Source of the DNA: Annona cherimola
Lineage: Eukaryota; Streptophyta; Magnoliopsida; Magnoliales; Annonaceae
Direction: 5' to 3'
DNA length: 64,000 nt
Assembly: GCA_030490835.1 (NCBI GenBank)
Contig: CM059972.1
Location: 34,823,452-34,887,451, forward strand
The notes below the pieces were generated by a model. The model was not told the origin of the DNA. It was given only the letters and a program-made list of their open reading frames with translations, and did not search any database. The position numbers were made by a program, and so were the translations under genes. Below are positions 37,623 through 49,051 of this stretch, piece after piece. Within the stretch, counting starts at the first letter, position 1; each line of letters opens with the position of its first letter.

Positions 37623-40600
37623 GACCGCAGTCCGTGTCAACTTGTAAGCGAGCACACCCACTTTAACAAGTTGTTATTTGAAACCTAGTTTTAGGATGAC
37701 CTTCCTTAAATTCTTTTAAAAACGTTTTGAGTAAAATATTTTGATAAACATTTGAAACGTTTGAGAAACCATACATCTTAAAATCCTTTTAATCAAAAGA
37801 ATTTCAAATCCTTTGGATTTCCATAAATAAATCATATTTTTCTCTAATATTTTCTTGGTTTCTATTTCAGGACCTTTTGTTTACAAAAGTTATGCAATTA
37901 TGTTATCCCCTTGTCCATAACTTAAAAATTTAATAATTGTCCACATATCAATCATTTTTACATAGAGGAAAATTGCATAGTCTTTTGCATGCCATCAAGC
38001 AACCTGAAATTAAACCATTTTATGAAATCAATCATAGGAGGTTGGTCATCCATAAATCCATTTCAACACATCCATAGAAATATTTTTCCAACATTTTCGA
38101 CATAGATTTCCTTTTCTAAAGGAAATTAAAAATTTTCAAACATCATTTCAAAACATATGGACTATGTCCAAAATGTCATTTATTATTTAATTATCTTGAC
38201 CTAGCAAAACAAATCTTTTTCATCATTGTTTATAACGAGTTATTGTAAAAATAACTCAAAACTCATTTACAATCAATATTTTGTGAAAAAGGGTAAAATT
38301 CCCTTTTTCTTATAAAACGCTGTTGAACAATATCATATAGAACTTGCTTGCTTAAAAGCAAATTCTTAAAACCATCGATATCAAACATGAAATCCTTAAA
38401 AAATATTAGCATAGAGAACTTGCTTACTCATAAGCAAAATTCCTCAATTCCATTAACATGAAGCATTCCCATCCTTGGCAACACTTAGGATAAATTATTT
38501 CTCTTAAGAAGTGTCGCTTGCTTCTCATGAAGCAAACCTTAAGACTTTTCATTAAAGTTATCATTTTTCAAAACTTATGGCTTTGCATTAAAGCCTTCAT
38601 ATTCAAAACTTGTGCTTGCCCATTCATAAAAATATAAACATAGACAATTCAATCATATCAATCATATAGAAAGAAAATGACATTTTAGAAAGTTTGCTTG
38701 CTTACCTGAGATCGCCATAATCCCTTTTCCTTCTATTCTTTTCCTTGCCTACATGAACATAATATGGTTTTTCATATATTTCTTGTTATCGCATTCCATT
38801 TAGTTTTCCAACCCATTTTCATTAACATATATCCTTCATTTGTCTTCTCAAGTCATTAAACATAAATAGCACATTTTTATGCATTTCATTGGCTAATACA
38901 TAACATATATAACCCCATAAATAGGGTATCCATTCAACCATACAAAATTCATCCATTAACTATCATAAATAGGTTTATTAACCTTCATTTACCACTTTTC
39001 ACATTTTTCCAAAATTCATACATTGGTGCCCGTTCCGAGTGCCCGTTATCGCCATAGGCTTCATTACATAATTTCGAAATTGGAAATTAACTTCATGAAG
39101 TTCTAAATAGATATATAATCATGAAATATATCATATTTTCATGCATTTTTGCACAAAAGTAAATTTCACAAGTTATCGATCACCCTTGCATATCTATTCC
39201 TTCACATATGCCCATTTGGCAACATATACATAATGAATTTCATAAACTTTTCTAAGTCAGAGGTTTAATGCATATTTCAGCAGGTTAATTACCCTTAATT
39301 ACCATTGAATTTAGGGAATTTTTATGAGGTTTAAATCTACTTGCCATAGGTTCCCAAAACAGCTAGTTTGGAACCCACTTTTCACCCGTTTAATGTGTCT
39401 TTTGACACATAACCTTAGGCAGTTATATAAATCCGAAATTTCAGCATATAATCCCACTTTTATTAATTTATATTTAATTATTTAATACATATATCAATTT
39501 GGATCATTTATACATAGGTTTCATATTTCTTTTTGATTTTTTTCTCAAATTATCCACATATGCTGAAATCAAGCGTACTGAAATCTTAAAATATTTAATT
39601 AATATCAAATCAAGTATTTTTTATCTGAAATTTCTATCATACCTTAATAACTTCATTAATTAACTGTCATAAAATTTTCAGCACAAAATATTCACATTAC
39701 ATATTTATTTGGGCATTTTTACCTTTCTCAACAGTAAAATCCATTTCCAGATAGCCTGAATGACGTTATTTATGGGGTCTATTTATACCCATCAAAACCT
39801 CATTTTTAATTTTTTCTTGTGATACTAAATATTTCTTGTATATTATGTAAAATATACAACCCAAAAATCCTTGTATAAAAATTATTAAAAATAATTTTCT
39901 ACAGCTGATCCTGTCACCCGTTTTACCCTGTTTGGGCTAATATTCTCGGATTTTTAATTTGCAAATTACTTATCCTTTTAATCTGAAAATTGGGTCGTTA
40001 CTTAATCATACCATAATTATTGTTCCCAAAAATTTTCATACTAAAATTCATCCATTTACTGTTCCGTCCATATTTTAGTTTTCAACATCATATAATTTCC
40101 AGATTTGATGCATAAAATCAAATAATCATATACTTACTTGATTAAATGGGTAATCTCTCCTTTTCCCCTTTCTTTTCCCTTGGTTTTCTCTTCTCCTTGC
40201 TGGGCATGGCTGGGGACGTGAGCTGCTGTTGCTTGGAGAAGAATTCCAGCACTTGGAAATTTCCAAGGGCTCTCTCTCTCATGTGAACGTGCACTCCTTG
40301 GTAGGGCTGGATTTTCTCCAGCTGTGGGCCCCACTTGCTGGGCATTTTCCACACCATTGAATGCATGGCTATCTCCTTTATGTTCTGGTGAACTCACAGC
40401 CACATAAAATTGCATTTTGCTATTTTTTAAAATTAAAAAATCTGTTTACATCTTGACCGTAAATCTGCTTCCATTACCCGTCACTTGCTGCTGCCCATTT
40501 TCTGATTTTTCTCCCATTTTTAAAAACAAAATTTTGAGGATAAATTATACATCTAATTACCCCTCAATTCATGTATTAATTTGGTGTTAAAAAAAATTAA

Positions 40601-41626
40601 GAAAAACTATTACAGCAGCGTCAAACATGGGATGTCATTTGCATACATGAGCTGTCCATTTTTCCACTTTTCATGGCAGCTGCAAATCACGAATTTCCTT
40701 GGATTTTTTTCACATAATTAAATGATTATTTATACATCCCAACATGTTAGCTATATATATACATCATTTATAAAATAAAAATTGCTCAAAATCCAACAAT
40801 ATCAACACTCGGACGTCCATATCTCCTATGCTCTTTTTGAGCACTCATAGCTTCATTAATTATGAACATTCATTGCTGGGATTTTATTTGGATATTTGCA
40901 TTTTATATTAATGCATGAAATACCTTAGAAATGGCCTGCACTTGACACCTCAACTGTCATTAAATTCATGCACTCATGTTTTGTACTCTAGCCATTAATG
41001 GAAAGGTGCTTTTGAGGTGCATTAGTCAACCATGCTCGCCTTTTTCATTGCAGGTATTTTCCCAACATTTCATGCTTAATCTAATCCATACAAAATAAAC
41101 ATCTCATAATTTCATTCAACCGTTTGAAATTTCACCTTAATCCGACTTTCCTAGCTCCCGTTATAGCCGTTTAAAGTTAACGGTTGAAATTGAAATATGA
41201 TCAATAAATAATTAATCCAATTTCATCCAGGATTTTCATAATCCAATAATCCCATAATATCAAGCCCAACATCATCAACTTTCATCTCAAATTTCACTTG
41301 AATTCGCCTTACGGGCATTGAGTTATGAATTTTCTAGTATTTTCCAACATAATTCCATAATTACACTTTACTCTCCATAAATTAAATCATGATTATTAAC
41401 ATGATTATTCATAACTTCTTGTCATCTTTAAATCCTCATTAAGCCCTTCAGGTCATACCGACTCATTTTTGGCTCCGGCGATTAAATTTTTAATCACCCT
41501 TCTTAATTAAACCCTAATTGCAAAATATCATAAAATCTTAAAATCATCCAAAAATTCCATTTAATCATATATATATAGGTCCAAGGCATACATTGGACCT
41601 TGCTTAGGTTAGGGTTTCACAGTTGC

Positions 41627-41797
41627 CCTGTCACACAGCGGACTATTTGGATATTTATCCATTTTATCTTAACTCCTTAGGAGTTTAATCATTTTTAAAC
41701 ATTTCATTTAAAATATACACATGTGATCTCATAATAGTCCATACTTAACCATTTCATGATAAATCATTCTTAACAATTGACCATAAAATGTTTTCGC
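41627..41797 (-). repeat. continuation of the older chromovirus LTR
   Basis: Collinear with about 16540-16710 of the 16468-22439 solo LTR ('...ttatcttaactccttaggagttta...'). It breaks off at 'gttttcgct', where the Athila-like sequence starts. The LTR resumes at 46104, but about 0.5 kb of it is missing compared with the intact copy. Confidence 0.75.
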
Positions 41798-42975
41798 TAA
41801 TTAGAATCCATTAAGTTCTGTGGTTTGTTTATGGAATTCCTCAAGGTCATCATGCCTACTCTCATGGTCTTAATTTCCAAGTTTAATATCTTGATTATCG
41901 TATATTAGATTTTCACCTCTCAGTTCCATCACCTAATATATGGGAATCATTGCCAAAGTGCAGGCCTTCACACCAAGCAAGCGTTAAAATCACAAGATAT
42001 TAAATTAACAACAATATCCATCATAAATAAATTAACATCTACACCACGCTACATTGTACGCATGCTACATCCTAAACCGCTAGATTAAGGGTTTAGCCTA
42101 GCATGTTCAAGTCCAAAAGAGAATTAACATAATATCCCATCTTAAACAAGACAATAAAAATAAATAAAAGAAAAACTTATTGGTTTGGAGCTCCGATGAT
42201 GTGTCGGTCGCCCCACGCAACTTGCCAGTTCTCCTCTCTCCTATGCTCTCCACCTCTCTCTCTAAAAAATGGTCTTTCCTCTTCTCCTTCGAATTATTCT
42301 TTTTTTTAGTCCGGAACCCTCAAAGGGTTTTTATACATCCCTTAAAACGAGCTAGCCGCTCGCAATTGTACGCAGGTCTGTGTATTGGCGCCTAGGTGCC
42401 AACTTGCTGGAAGTTGCTGATTGAGGGTGTTCGTAACTTGCTTGAAGGTGGGAAAGTGGCGCCTAGGCGTCAACTCTCTGGATGATTTGCGACTTGAAAA
42501 TTCTCTTGGAAGTCCTATATGAGCATGCCATGGTGCCTAGGCGCCAACTCCCTGGAAGCAATTCTACCTTGTGATCCCAAAAACCCTTTTGGACTTTTCA
42601 GCACGTTGGTGAAGTGGCACCTAGGCGCCAACTCTCTGGAAGCAGATTGAAATGTGGTGTTGGAGATTCTGGCATGAACCTGTAGGGTGGCGCCTAGGCG
42701 CCGACACCCTTGCTTGTTTGGTTTCTTTTTTCTTCCATCTATCGTGCTTTTAAGTGTTCCCTGTTTCTTCTTGTCCGAATTCCCTTAGACAAAAGAATGG
42801 AATGAAATTTCAAGCCGAAAGATTATAAAAGTTATTAAATATCTTAAAATTCATGTTCAACACTCAATTGATGCAAAAATCACATTTTAAACCAAATTTT
42901 ATATTAAACTTAAATAATTCCCCATAAGATTGGTATAAAATGGCCGCATAATATACTGTTAATTTCCAATTATCA
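41798..42975 (-). repeat. Athila-like LTR, copy 1 of the 41.8-46.1 kb element
   Basis: Direct repeat of 44930-46103, ending TTTCCAATTATCA. On the minus strand it starts TGATAATTGG, directly after a purine tract. A palindrome array (GGCGCCTAGGCGCC type) lies at about 42380-42710, upstream of a TATA box at 42328-42335 (minus). Its outer end is truncated against older LTR sequence. Confidence 0.8.
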
Positions 42976-42995
42976 AATACCCCCATACTTAAACT
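42976..42995 (-). promoter_or_regulatory. polypurine tract
   Basis: On the minus strand AAGTATGGGGGTATT abuts the LTR start TGATAATTGG; 'gaggacaagcaaaag' lies upstream, as in the other family members. Confidence 0.7.
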
Positions 42996-44335
42996 TTTGC
43001 TTGTCCTCAAGAAAATACAAAGGAATTGAAGATCACACTGTAAAATTTCAAAACTTTGAGCAAAAGGCTAAAATAAATGTTTAGCCACCCATTTAGTGAA
43101 AGTATTAAACTAAAAATTTTGAAACATGATACTCTTTGAAAATCTCAGTCAACAATCCCTTCTCACATGACTAATACTGCACACCCTTTCACCCATTTTG
43201 CTTTCAATCATTAAGAGTTCAAAAACTCCCGCAATAAACTCCTAACTATCAGGCATCTTCCCCTTTTATCTGGTTATTCAATGCACACATTCAATAATTC
43301 AAGTAATTGTAGTAATGCAGAAAATATCAGTAAAATTACCTCATATACACCTCATCAAAATTTTAAATCTTCTCTGCCAACTCAATTAGCCAATTCATAG
43401 GATCATAAGGACTTAATAGAACAATGATCAAGTTTGGCACAAGAGATAAAGTTTTGAACATTTCCAGAATTTAATCCATCTCCACATGGCTTTGAGCCTC
43501 ATTTTACAACAGGAAATAATGCTACCCCCACACTTAGTGCTTTTATTCTTTTCCAAGCCTGTTCTTATCCTTGGTTTAGCTCTTTTTTTTTAAACCAAGT
43601 CCGGCAATAACTCCCCTCACCATATTTCATGGTATCTAGGAAGTCATTTTTTTTACAAATAACTCCCCTCACCATATTTCAGGATATCTAGAAAGTTATT
43701 CTCATTAATTGCACAAGCCGTGAGGTTAAACCTTGTTCCCATTTTACATTTCAGATCAAAATTCAATGTCAAAGTTGGTTCAACTAGGTGGGAATTGAGG
43801 TTTAGAAAAAATTGAAGTCCAAGTTTAATAGGGTTAAACAACTATTATACTTTCAAAGATAGGCTCATCATGAAGAAAATACCTTAATCATGTCCACCAT
43901 AAATTGGTTAGACTGAGTTTTGTCCTTGAAATTTTTTTATCTATATGGAAAAAACTACCTTTTTGCATGACAATTGTGTGTATTACAAACAACCTTTGAT
44001 AAATTAGAGAGGATTACTCCGATTTTGAAAGAAAACAGAATTGGTTCTTAGGTATATCAGTTTCATCAAATGATTCAGGACAAAAATCCAAGTATTTTCA
44101 AAGAGTACATGTTTAAAACAAATTTAACCTTTTGCCATGGTTCAGCTCTTTTTGTCATTCAAAGATTTTGAAATTCCAAATATGGTTTGCTTATAAGACG
44201 TACAAGAGTTCAAAGTGGGGTCTCGATCAGTCCAATGGCAAGATTTACCCAAAATTTTCAAAAATTATGACAAAACATATCATCATCATGGTAATGTAAC
44301 GAAAGAATTCAAAGAAAATTAATACAATGCATTCA
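42996..44335 (-). other. internal remnant of the 41.8-46.1 kb Athila-like element
   Basis: Non-coding. It contains the duplicated block 'ctcccctcaccatatttca.g.tatctag' (about 43610-43640 and 43665-43690), which also occurs at 4875 and in inverted form near 15240. It therefore corresponds to the region between ORF3 and the polypurine tract. ORF3, gag and pol are absent. Confidence 0.65.
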
Positions 44336-44765
44336 GCAACTTCCAGCAAGTTGGCGCCAAGGCGCTAACTAAAATGGCACCCTAGCGCCGTATCAATCAG
44401 AAAGTTCTACCAAGTTGGCGCCTAGGCGCCAATACGCAGACCTGCGTATGATTGCCAGCGGCTGACTCATTTTAAGGGATATATAAAAACCCTTTGAGGG
44501 TTCCGGACTAAAAAAAAGAATAATTTGAAGGAGAAGAGAAAAGACCGTTTTTTAGAGAGAGAAAGGGAGATAGAGAGAGAGGTGGAGAGCACAGGAGAGA
44601 GGAGAACCGGCGAGTTGTGTTGGGCGACCGACACATCATCGGAGCTCCAAACCAATAATTTTTTCTTTTCTTTGTTTTTATTGTCTTGTTTAAGATGGGA
44701 TATTATGTTAATTCTCTTTTGGACTTGAACAGGCTAGGCTAAACCCTTAATCTAGGGTTTAGAAT
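44336..44765 (+). repeat. inverted LTR arm facing the 44930-46103 LTR
   Basis: This is a near-exact reverse complement of about 45195-45612: same palindrome block, TATA-like sequence at 44482-44489, and the purine run matching the pyrimidine run of the LTR. Together they form an inverted repeat with arms of about 420 bp and a spacer of about 430 bp. Confidence 0.85.
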
Positions 44766-44929
44766 TTCACATGCATCTTTTGTAATGGGTAGTAGTATAA
44801 TTATTTAATTCGGATATTGTTTGTTAAAGGAGAGCAATCCCTAATTTATCCTTGCGCCTTCTCTCGAAACCTTCAAGGCGTACTCTAATCTTCTTAACCA
44901 CCTATTCTCATGGGATTACGTTAATTAGA
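44766..44929. other. spacer of the inverted repeat
   Basis: AT-rich sequence with 'gcgccttctctcgaaaccttcaaggc' near 44858 and 'attctcatgggattacg' at its end. It partly resembles diverged LTR U5 sequence of the same family. No gene was seen. Confidence 0.4.
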
Positions 44930-46103
44930 ATCCATTAAGTTCTGTGGTTTGTTCATGGAATTCGTCAAGGTCATCATGCCTATTCTCATGGTCTTAGATT
45001 TCCAAGTTTAATATCTTGATTATCGTATATTAGATTTCCACCTCTCAGTTCCATCACCTAATATATGGGAATCATTGCCAAAGTGCAGGCCTTCACACCA
45101 AGCAAGCGTTAAATCGCAAGATATTAAATTAACAACAATATCCATCATAAATAAATTAACATCCACACCACGCTACATTGTATGCATGCTACATCCTAAA
45201 CCCCTAGATTAAGGGTTTAGCCTAGCATGTTCAAGTCCAAAAGAGAATTAACATAATATCCCATCTTAAACAAGACAATAAAAACAAAGAAAAGAAAAGC
45301 TTATTGGTTTGGAGCTCCGATGATGTGTCGGTCGCCTCACGCAACTCGCCGGTTCTCCTCTCTCCTGTGCTCTCCACCTCTCTCTCTAAAAAAATGGTCT
45401 TTTCTCTTCTCCTTCGAATAATTCTTTTTTTTTAGTCCGGAACCCTCAAAGGGTTTTTATACATCCCTTAAAATGAGCCAGCCGCTCGCAATCATACGCA
45501 GGTCTGCATATTGGCGCCTAGGCGCCAACTTGCTAGAACTTTCTGATTGATACGTCACCGGGGCGCCATTTTAGTTGGCGTCTAGGCGCCAATTTGCTGG
45601 AAGTTGCTGATTGAGGGTGTTCGTAACTTGCTTGAAGGTGGGAAAGTGGCGCCGGGGCACTCCTGTCTGGTGCCTAGGCGCTAACTTTCTGGATGATTTG
45701 CGACTTGAAAATCCTCTTGGAAGTCCTGTATGAGCATGCCATGGCGCCTAGGCGCCAACTCTCTGGAAGCAGACTGAAATTTGGTGTTGGAGATTCTGGC
45801 ATGAACCTGTAAGGTGGCGCCTAGGCGCCGACACCCTTGCTTGCTTTGGCTTCTCTTTTCTTCCATCCATCGTGCTCTTAAGTGTTCCCTGTTTCTTCTT
45901 GTCCGAATTCCCTTAGACAAAAGAATGGAATGAAATTTCAAGCCGAAAGATTATAAAAGTTATTAAATATCTTAAAATTCATGTTCAACCCCCAATTGAT
46001 GCAAAAATCACATTTTAAACCAAATTTCATATTGAACTCAAATAATTCCCCATAAGATTGGTATAAAATGCCCACATAACATACTGTTAATTTCCAATTA
46101 TCA
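44930..46103 (-). repeat. Athila-like LTR, copy 2 of the 41.8-46.1 kb element
   Basis: Collinear with 41798-42975 and ends at the same CCAATTATCA. TATA at 45454-45461 (minus); GGCGCC palindrome array at about 45500-45830. It is followed directly by chromovirus LTR sequence from 46104. I could not match a target duplication on the two sides, which fits the rearranged left end. Confidence 0.8.
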
Positions 46104-47380
46104 CCAAGGAGGCGCCCCCGGCCCTCGGCCTCTCTTAGCAACTTGGCCGCACCAAAGGGGGACATTAGTCCACTTACACCTTTGAAGTGGACCTCATGCT
46201 TTTGTACACATGCTTTCTTTTATAAACATGAACTTTGACATGCTAGCATGATTTTTCCAATCATAAACTCATGATTCATCATTTGACATAAGTTCTTGAA
46301 AAGCAGTAAACGATTCATTTATTTTATTGGAAATGACATTTTAATACACATTTAGTAAGGAATGACCATCCTTAAACAACTTATAAAGAATTGAAATCAT
46401 TCATTTGCTAACTCATTTAAACAGTTAGAATATCATTGATAAGCATTTTATCACATTTGATAAAACAAAGCATTTTAGAAAATTGCTTGCTTACCTTGTT
46501 TGCTTAGCTTTCCACCTTGTTAACCTCTTTGCCTTTGCCTATACATAAACATAGCATTGCATTCATAACAATTTATTTGCTTGCACTCACTTAGTTTTTC
46601 AATCCCATAAATTTTTTTTTATCATAAATTCCTTTAGCCAAGGGACATCTGATGTCCTAAAACATTTTTGACATCACTTCCTTTAGCAATGGACAGTCAT
46701 ATGTCCTAAAATACTTTTCATTTAAATACTTTGGCATTGGACATTCTCATGTGCATAAATACTTTTCGTTTAAGTCCTTTAGTGATGGACATTTTTATAT
46801 CCAAAAATAAGTTTGACATAAATCCTTTTCATAATCCCCGTCTTGGGGCTTATTTATACCAAACAAGACACAAAATACATACTCATTTTCTTAAAAGCAT
46901 TTGCATAGAAAATGTTTTCTTTCATCCTTATTATTTACACTTTTTGTGTAAAACACTCCGTTTTTAGGGTAATCATTTCTTAAAATCCATTTAGGATAAC
47001 TTTTCATAAAAATGCTTTTATGTCCCAATCTTTGGGTTTTTCAAAAGTAAAACATATGCAAATGCATTTCTCCTCATCCAGTAGTGACACTTAGCAAGTG
47101 ATCATTCTACCTTTTGGAAGAGAATCCTTAACAACACGCTAACCAGGAGGTTGTTCCTTCATCTTCTCCCATCTCAAGGAGGGCGCCGCTGGCCTCCTGC
47201 CATCCCTTGCGACTTGGCCATATGTAGAGTGGACCCCGGTCCATCTTCAACTATGCTCTACAACCGGCCTATTCCTTGTACTGGTGCACCATACATCCTT
47301 ATCACATACCGTAGTCTGTGTGGTTTAAAGTATTACAGACTGCAGCCCGTGTCCTTTTAAACCATCTTAAAAAAATGTGG
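46104..47380 (-). repeat. chromovirus LTR pieces, mosaic
   Basis: 46104-46611 matches the 17235-19625 region of the solo LTR (without its nested Sirevirus-like LTR). From about 46612 the sequence instead matches the 33.5-34.4 kb region, including four GGACAT...ATGTCC-type units. The switch point suggests two different LTR copies joined by deletion or recombination. Confidence 0.7.
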
Positions 47381-47390
47381 GCTAAAAAAT

Positions 47391-48225
47391 TATGAAACCT
47401 CGATTTTAGGACCATGTATGAAACCCTAAGGTTATAAACCCTAGGTAATGTATTAATTTTTATATGAAATATATTGATGATATTTTTGCAATATATGACA
47501 TTGGAGGATTAAATAGCTAATTATGGAATGTTAATTCGGATGAATAGTAAACATAAATAGTAAACGTGGGATTAAGAAATATGTTAAGTTAATCACTTTG
47601 GATTAACTTAATCATAAAATATGAAAAAGGAAGCTTCTCACTAAAGGATAAAAGTGCATTTTGGATTAAAATAATAATTTTCGGATTTTTATGATTTTTG
47701 TGAAGAAAATGAAGAAAAATTCATATCTTGCAATCTGGACGTCGGATTGAGATAAAATTTTTTATGGATGGACAAAATATGATGATGGAAATGATAAATG
47801 GTCCAAGATTGATCAAAAATCATAAATCAAGGGTCAAGATTAAACGTCATTTGAAGATCAAAAAGTAGCTTTACTTTATCATTAAATTAGGGTTGACTTT
47901 TGATTAATTTTAATTAATTAAAATCAGCACAAGGCTCAAGGAGGGCATGGGGAGGACTTTTGGGGCCAAAATCCAATGGCCTAAGATCATCCTCATCAAG
48001 AATCAACGGTTGAGATTTAATTAGCTTAAAAATATGATTTTTAATAAATCAAAAATTATTAATTAAATAGGCTAGCTAGGGTGGTGTGAACAGTAGCTAG
48101 AGAGGCTGCACATTGCTCAAGACAAATCATGAAAATTGAAAAAAATATTTAGAATTAAGTACCTCAAGCAAGGGGGTAAATTATAATTTTATGAAAAATG
48201 AAAAACTATAAATAGGGGCTGCTAT
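47391..48225 (+). repeat. LTR U3 fragment, tandem copy 1
   Basis: Begins TATGAAACCTCG (a variant of TGTGAAACC) and contains 'ttataaaccctaggtaatgtatta' and 'ttgcaatctggacgtcgga' blocks shared with the next copy. It ends just after CTATAAATAGGGG, a TATA-box sequence. It looks like the U3 of a plus-strand LTR cut immediately downstream of its TATA box. Confidence 0.65.
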
Positions 48226-49051
48226 TGTGAAACCCCAATCTTAAACATGTGTATAAAACCCTAGGTTTGTAAATCCTAGGTAATATATTAATAAAATATA
48301 TATTCATAAGTATGAAAACATATGTATTAGAGGTTAAAGAAATGCAATTGTGGGATTAAACCATGTGAATAGTAATGTAAATAGTAACCGAGGTGACTAA
48401 GAGTTAATCACATAGATTAACCTAATCACAAAATGACAAAAAGGGAGATTTAATCACTACAAAATGAAATAGCAATACTTTTTGATATTTTAATGGAATT
48501 TTGGATTTTAGTGAAAAAATAGAGAAAAATTCATAATTTGCAATCCGGGCGTCGGATTTCGATAAAATTTTTTATGAATGGATAAAAATTCATTGTGAAC
48601 ATGATGGATGGGTTAATATGTGATGAAAATCACAAATTAAGGGTCAAGATAAAACGTCAAAAGAAGATCAAAAAGTAAATTAACTTTTCAATTAATGTTA
48701 CTTTTGACTTTTTATTAAAATAAATAATTAAAAAATAAAAAAATTAAATAAAACAGCAGCTATGGCAGGGGCATGGCAGGGGGGTGGCTGAGCAATTGAC
48801 CAAAAACAACGGTCCATGATTATCATCATCATAAACCAACGGCTAAAATTTATTTAGCCTAAATTAATTAATTTTAAAAATAATAAATAATAAATAAAAT
48901 AGGGCATCATAGGGGGCTCGAGCGGGCCTAGGTTGGCTGCTCTTGGCTCAATGTACTTTCAGAAATTATAAAAAAAAATATTTTTATAATTAAATACCTC
49001 AAGCTAGGGGTAAAATCCAATTTTGTGAAAAATCCAACCCTATAAATAGGG
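48226..49051 (+). repeat. LTR U3 fragment, tandem copy 2
   Basis: Begins TGTGAAACCCC, is collinear with 47391-48225, and ends just after CTATAAATAGGG at 49040-49050, where the large minus-strand LTR starts. As in copy 1, the R-U5 part is missing on this side. Confidence 0.7.

Larger units (their letters stand above)
32558..41621 (-). repeat. chromovirus-family solo LTR with nested insertion
   Basis: Plus strand TGTGGCACCCCG...GGGTTTCACA, flanked by GTTGC (32553-32557 and 41622-41626). It contains the 34515-37622 insertion; without that it is still about 5.95 kb, longer than the 4.0-4.1 kb of its relatives. It may therefore hide another insertion or carry extra tandem repeats, such as those at 33230-33860. 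No coding region is present. Confidence 0.85.

Noticed and set aside
40134..40415. 93-codon minus-strand frame
   Set aside because: Short, without a domain, inside a solo LTR. A similar LTR copy at about 51.6 kb does not keep the frame.
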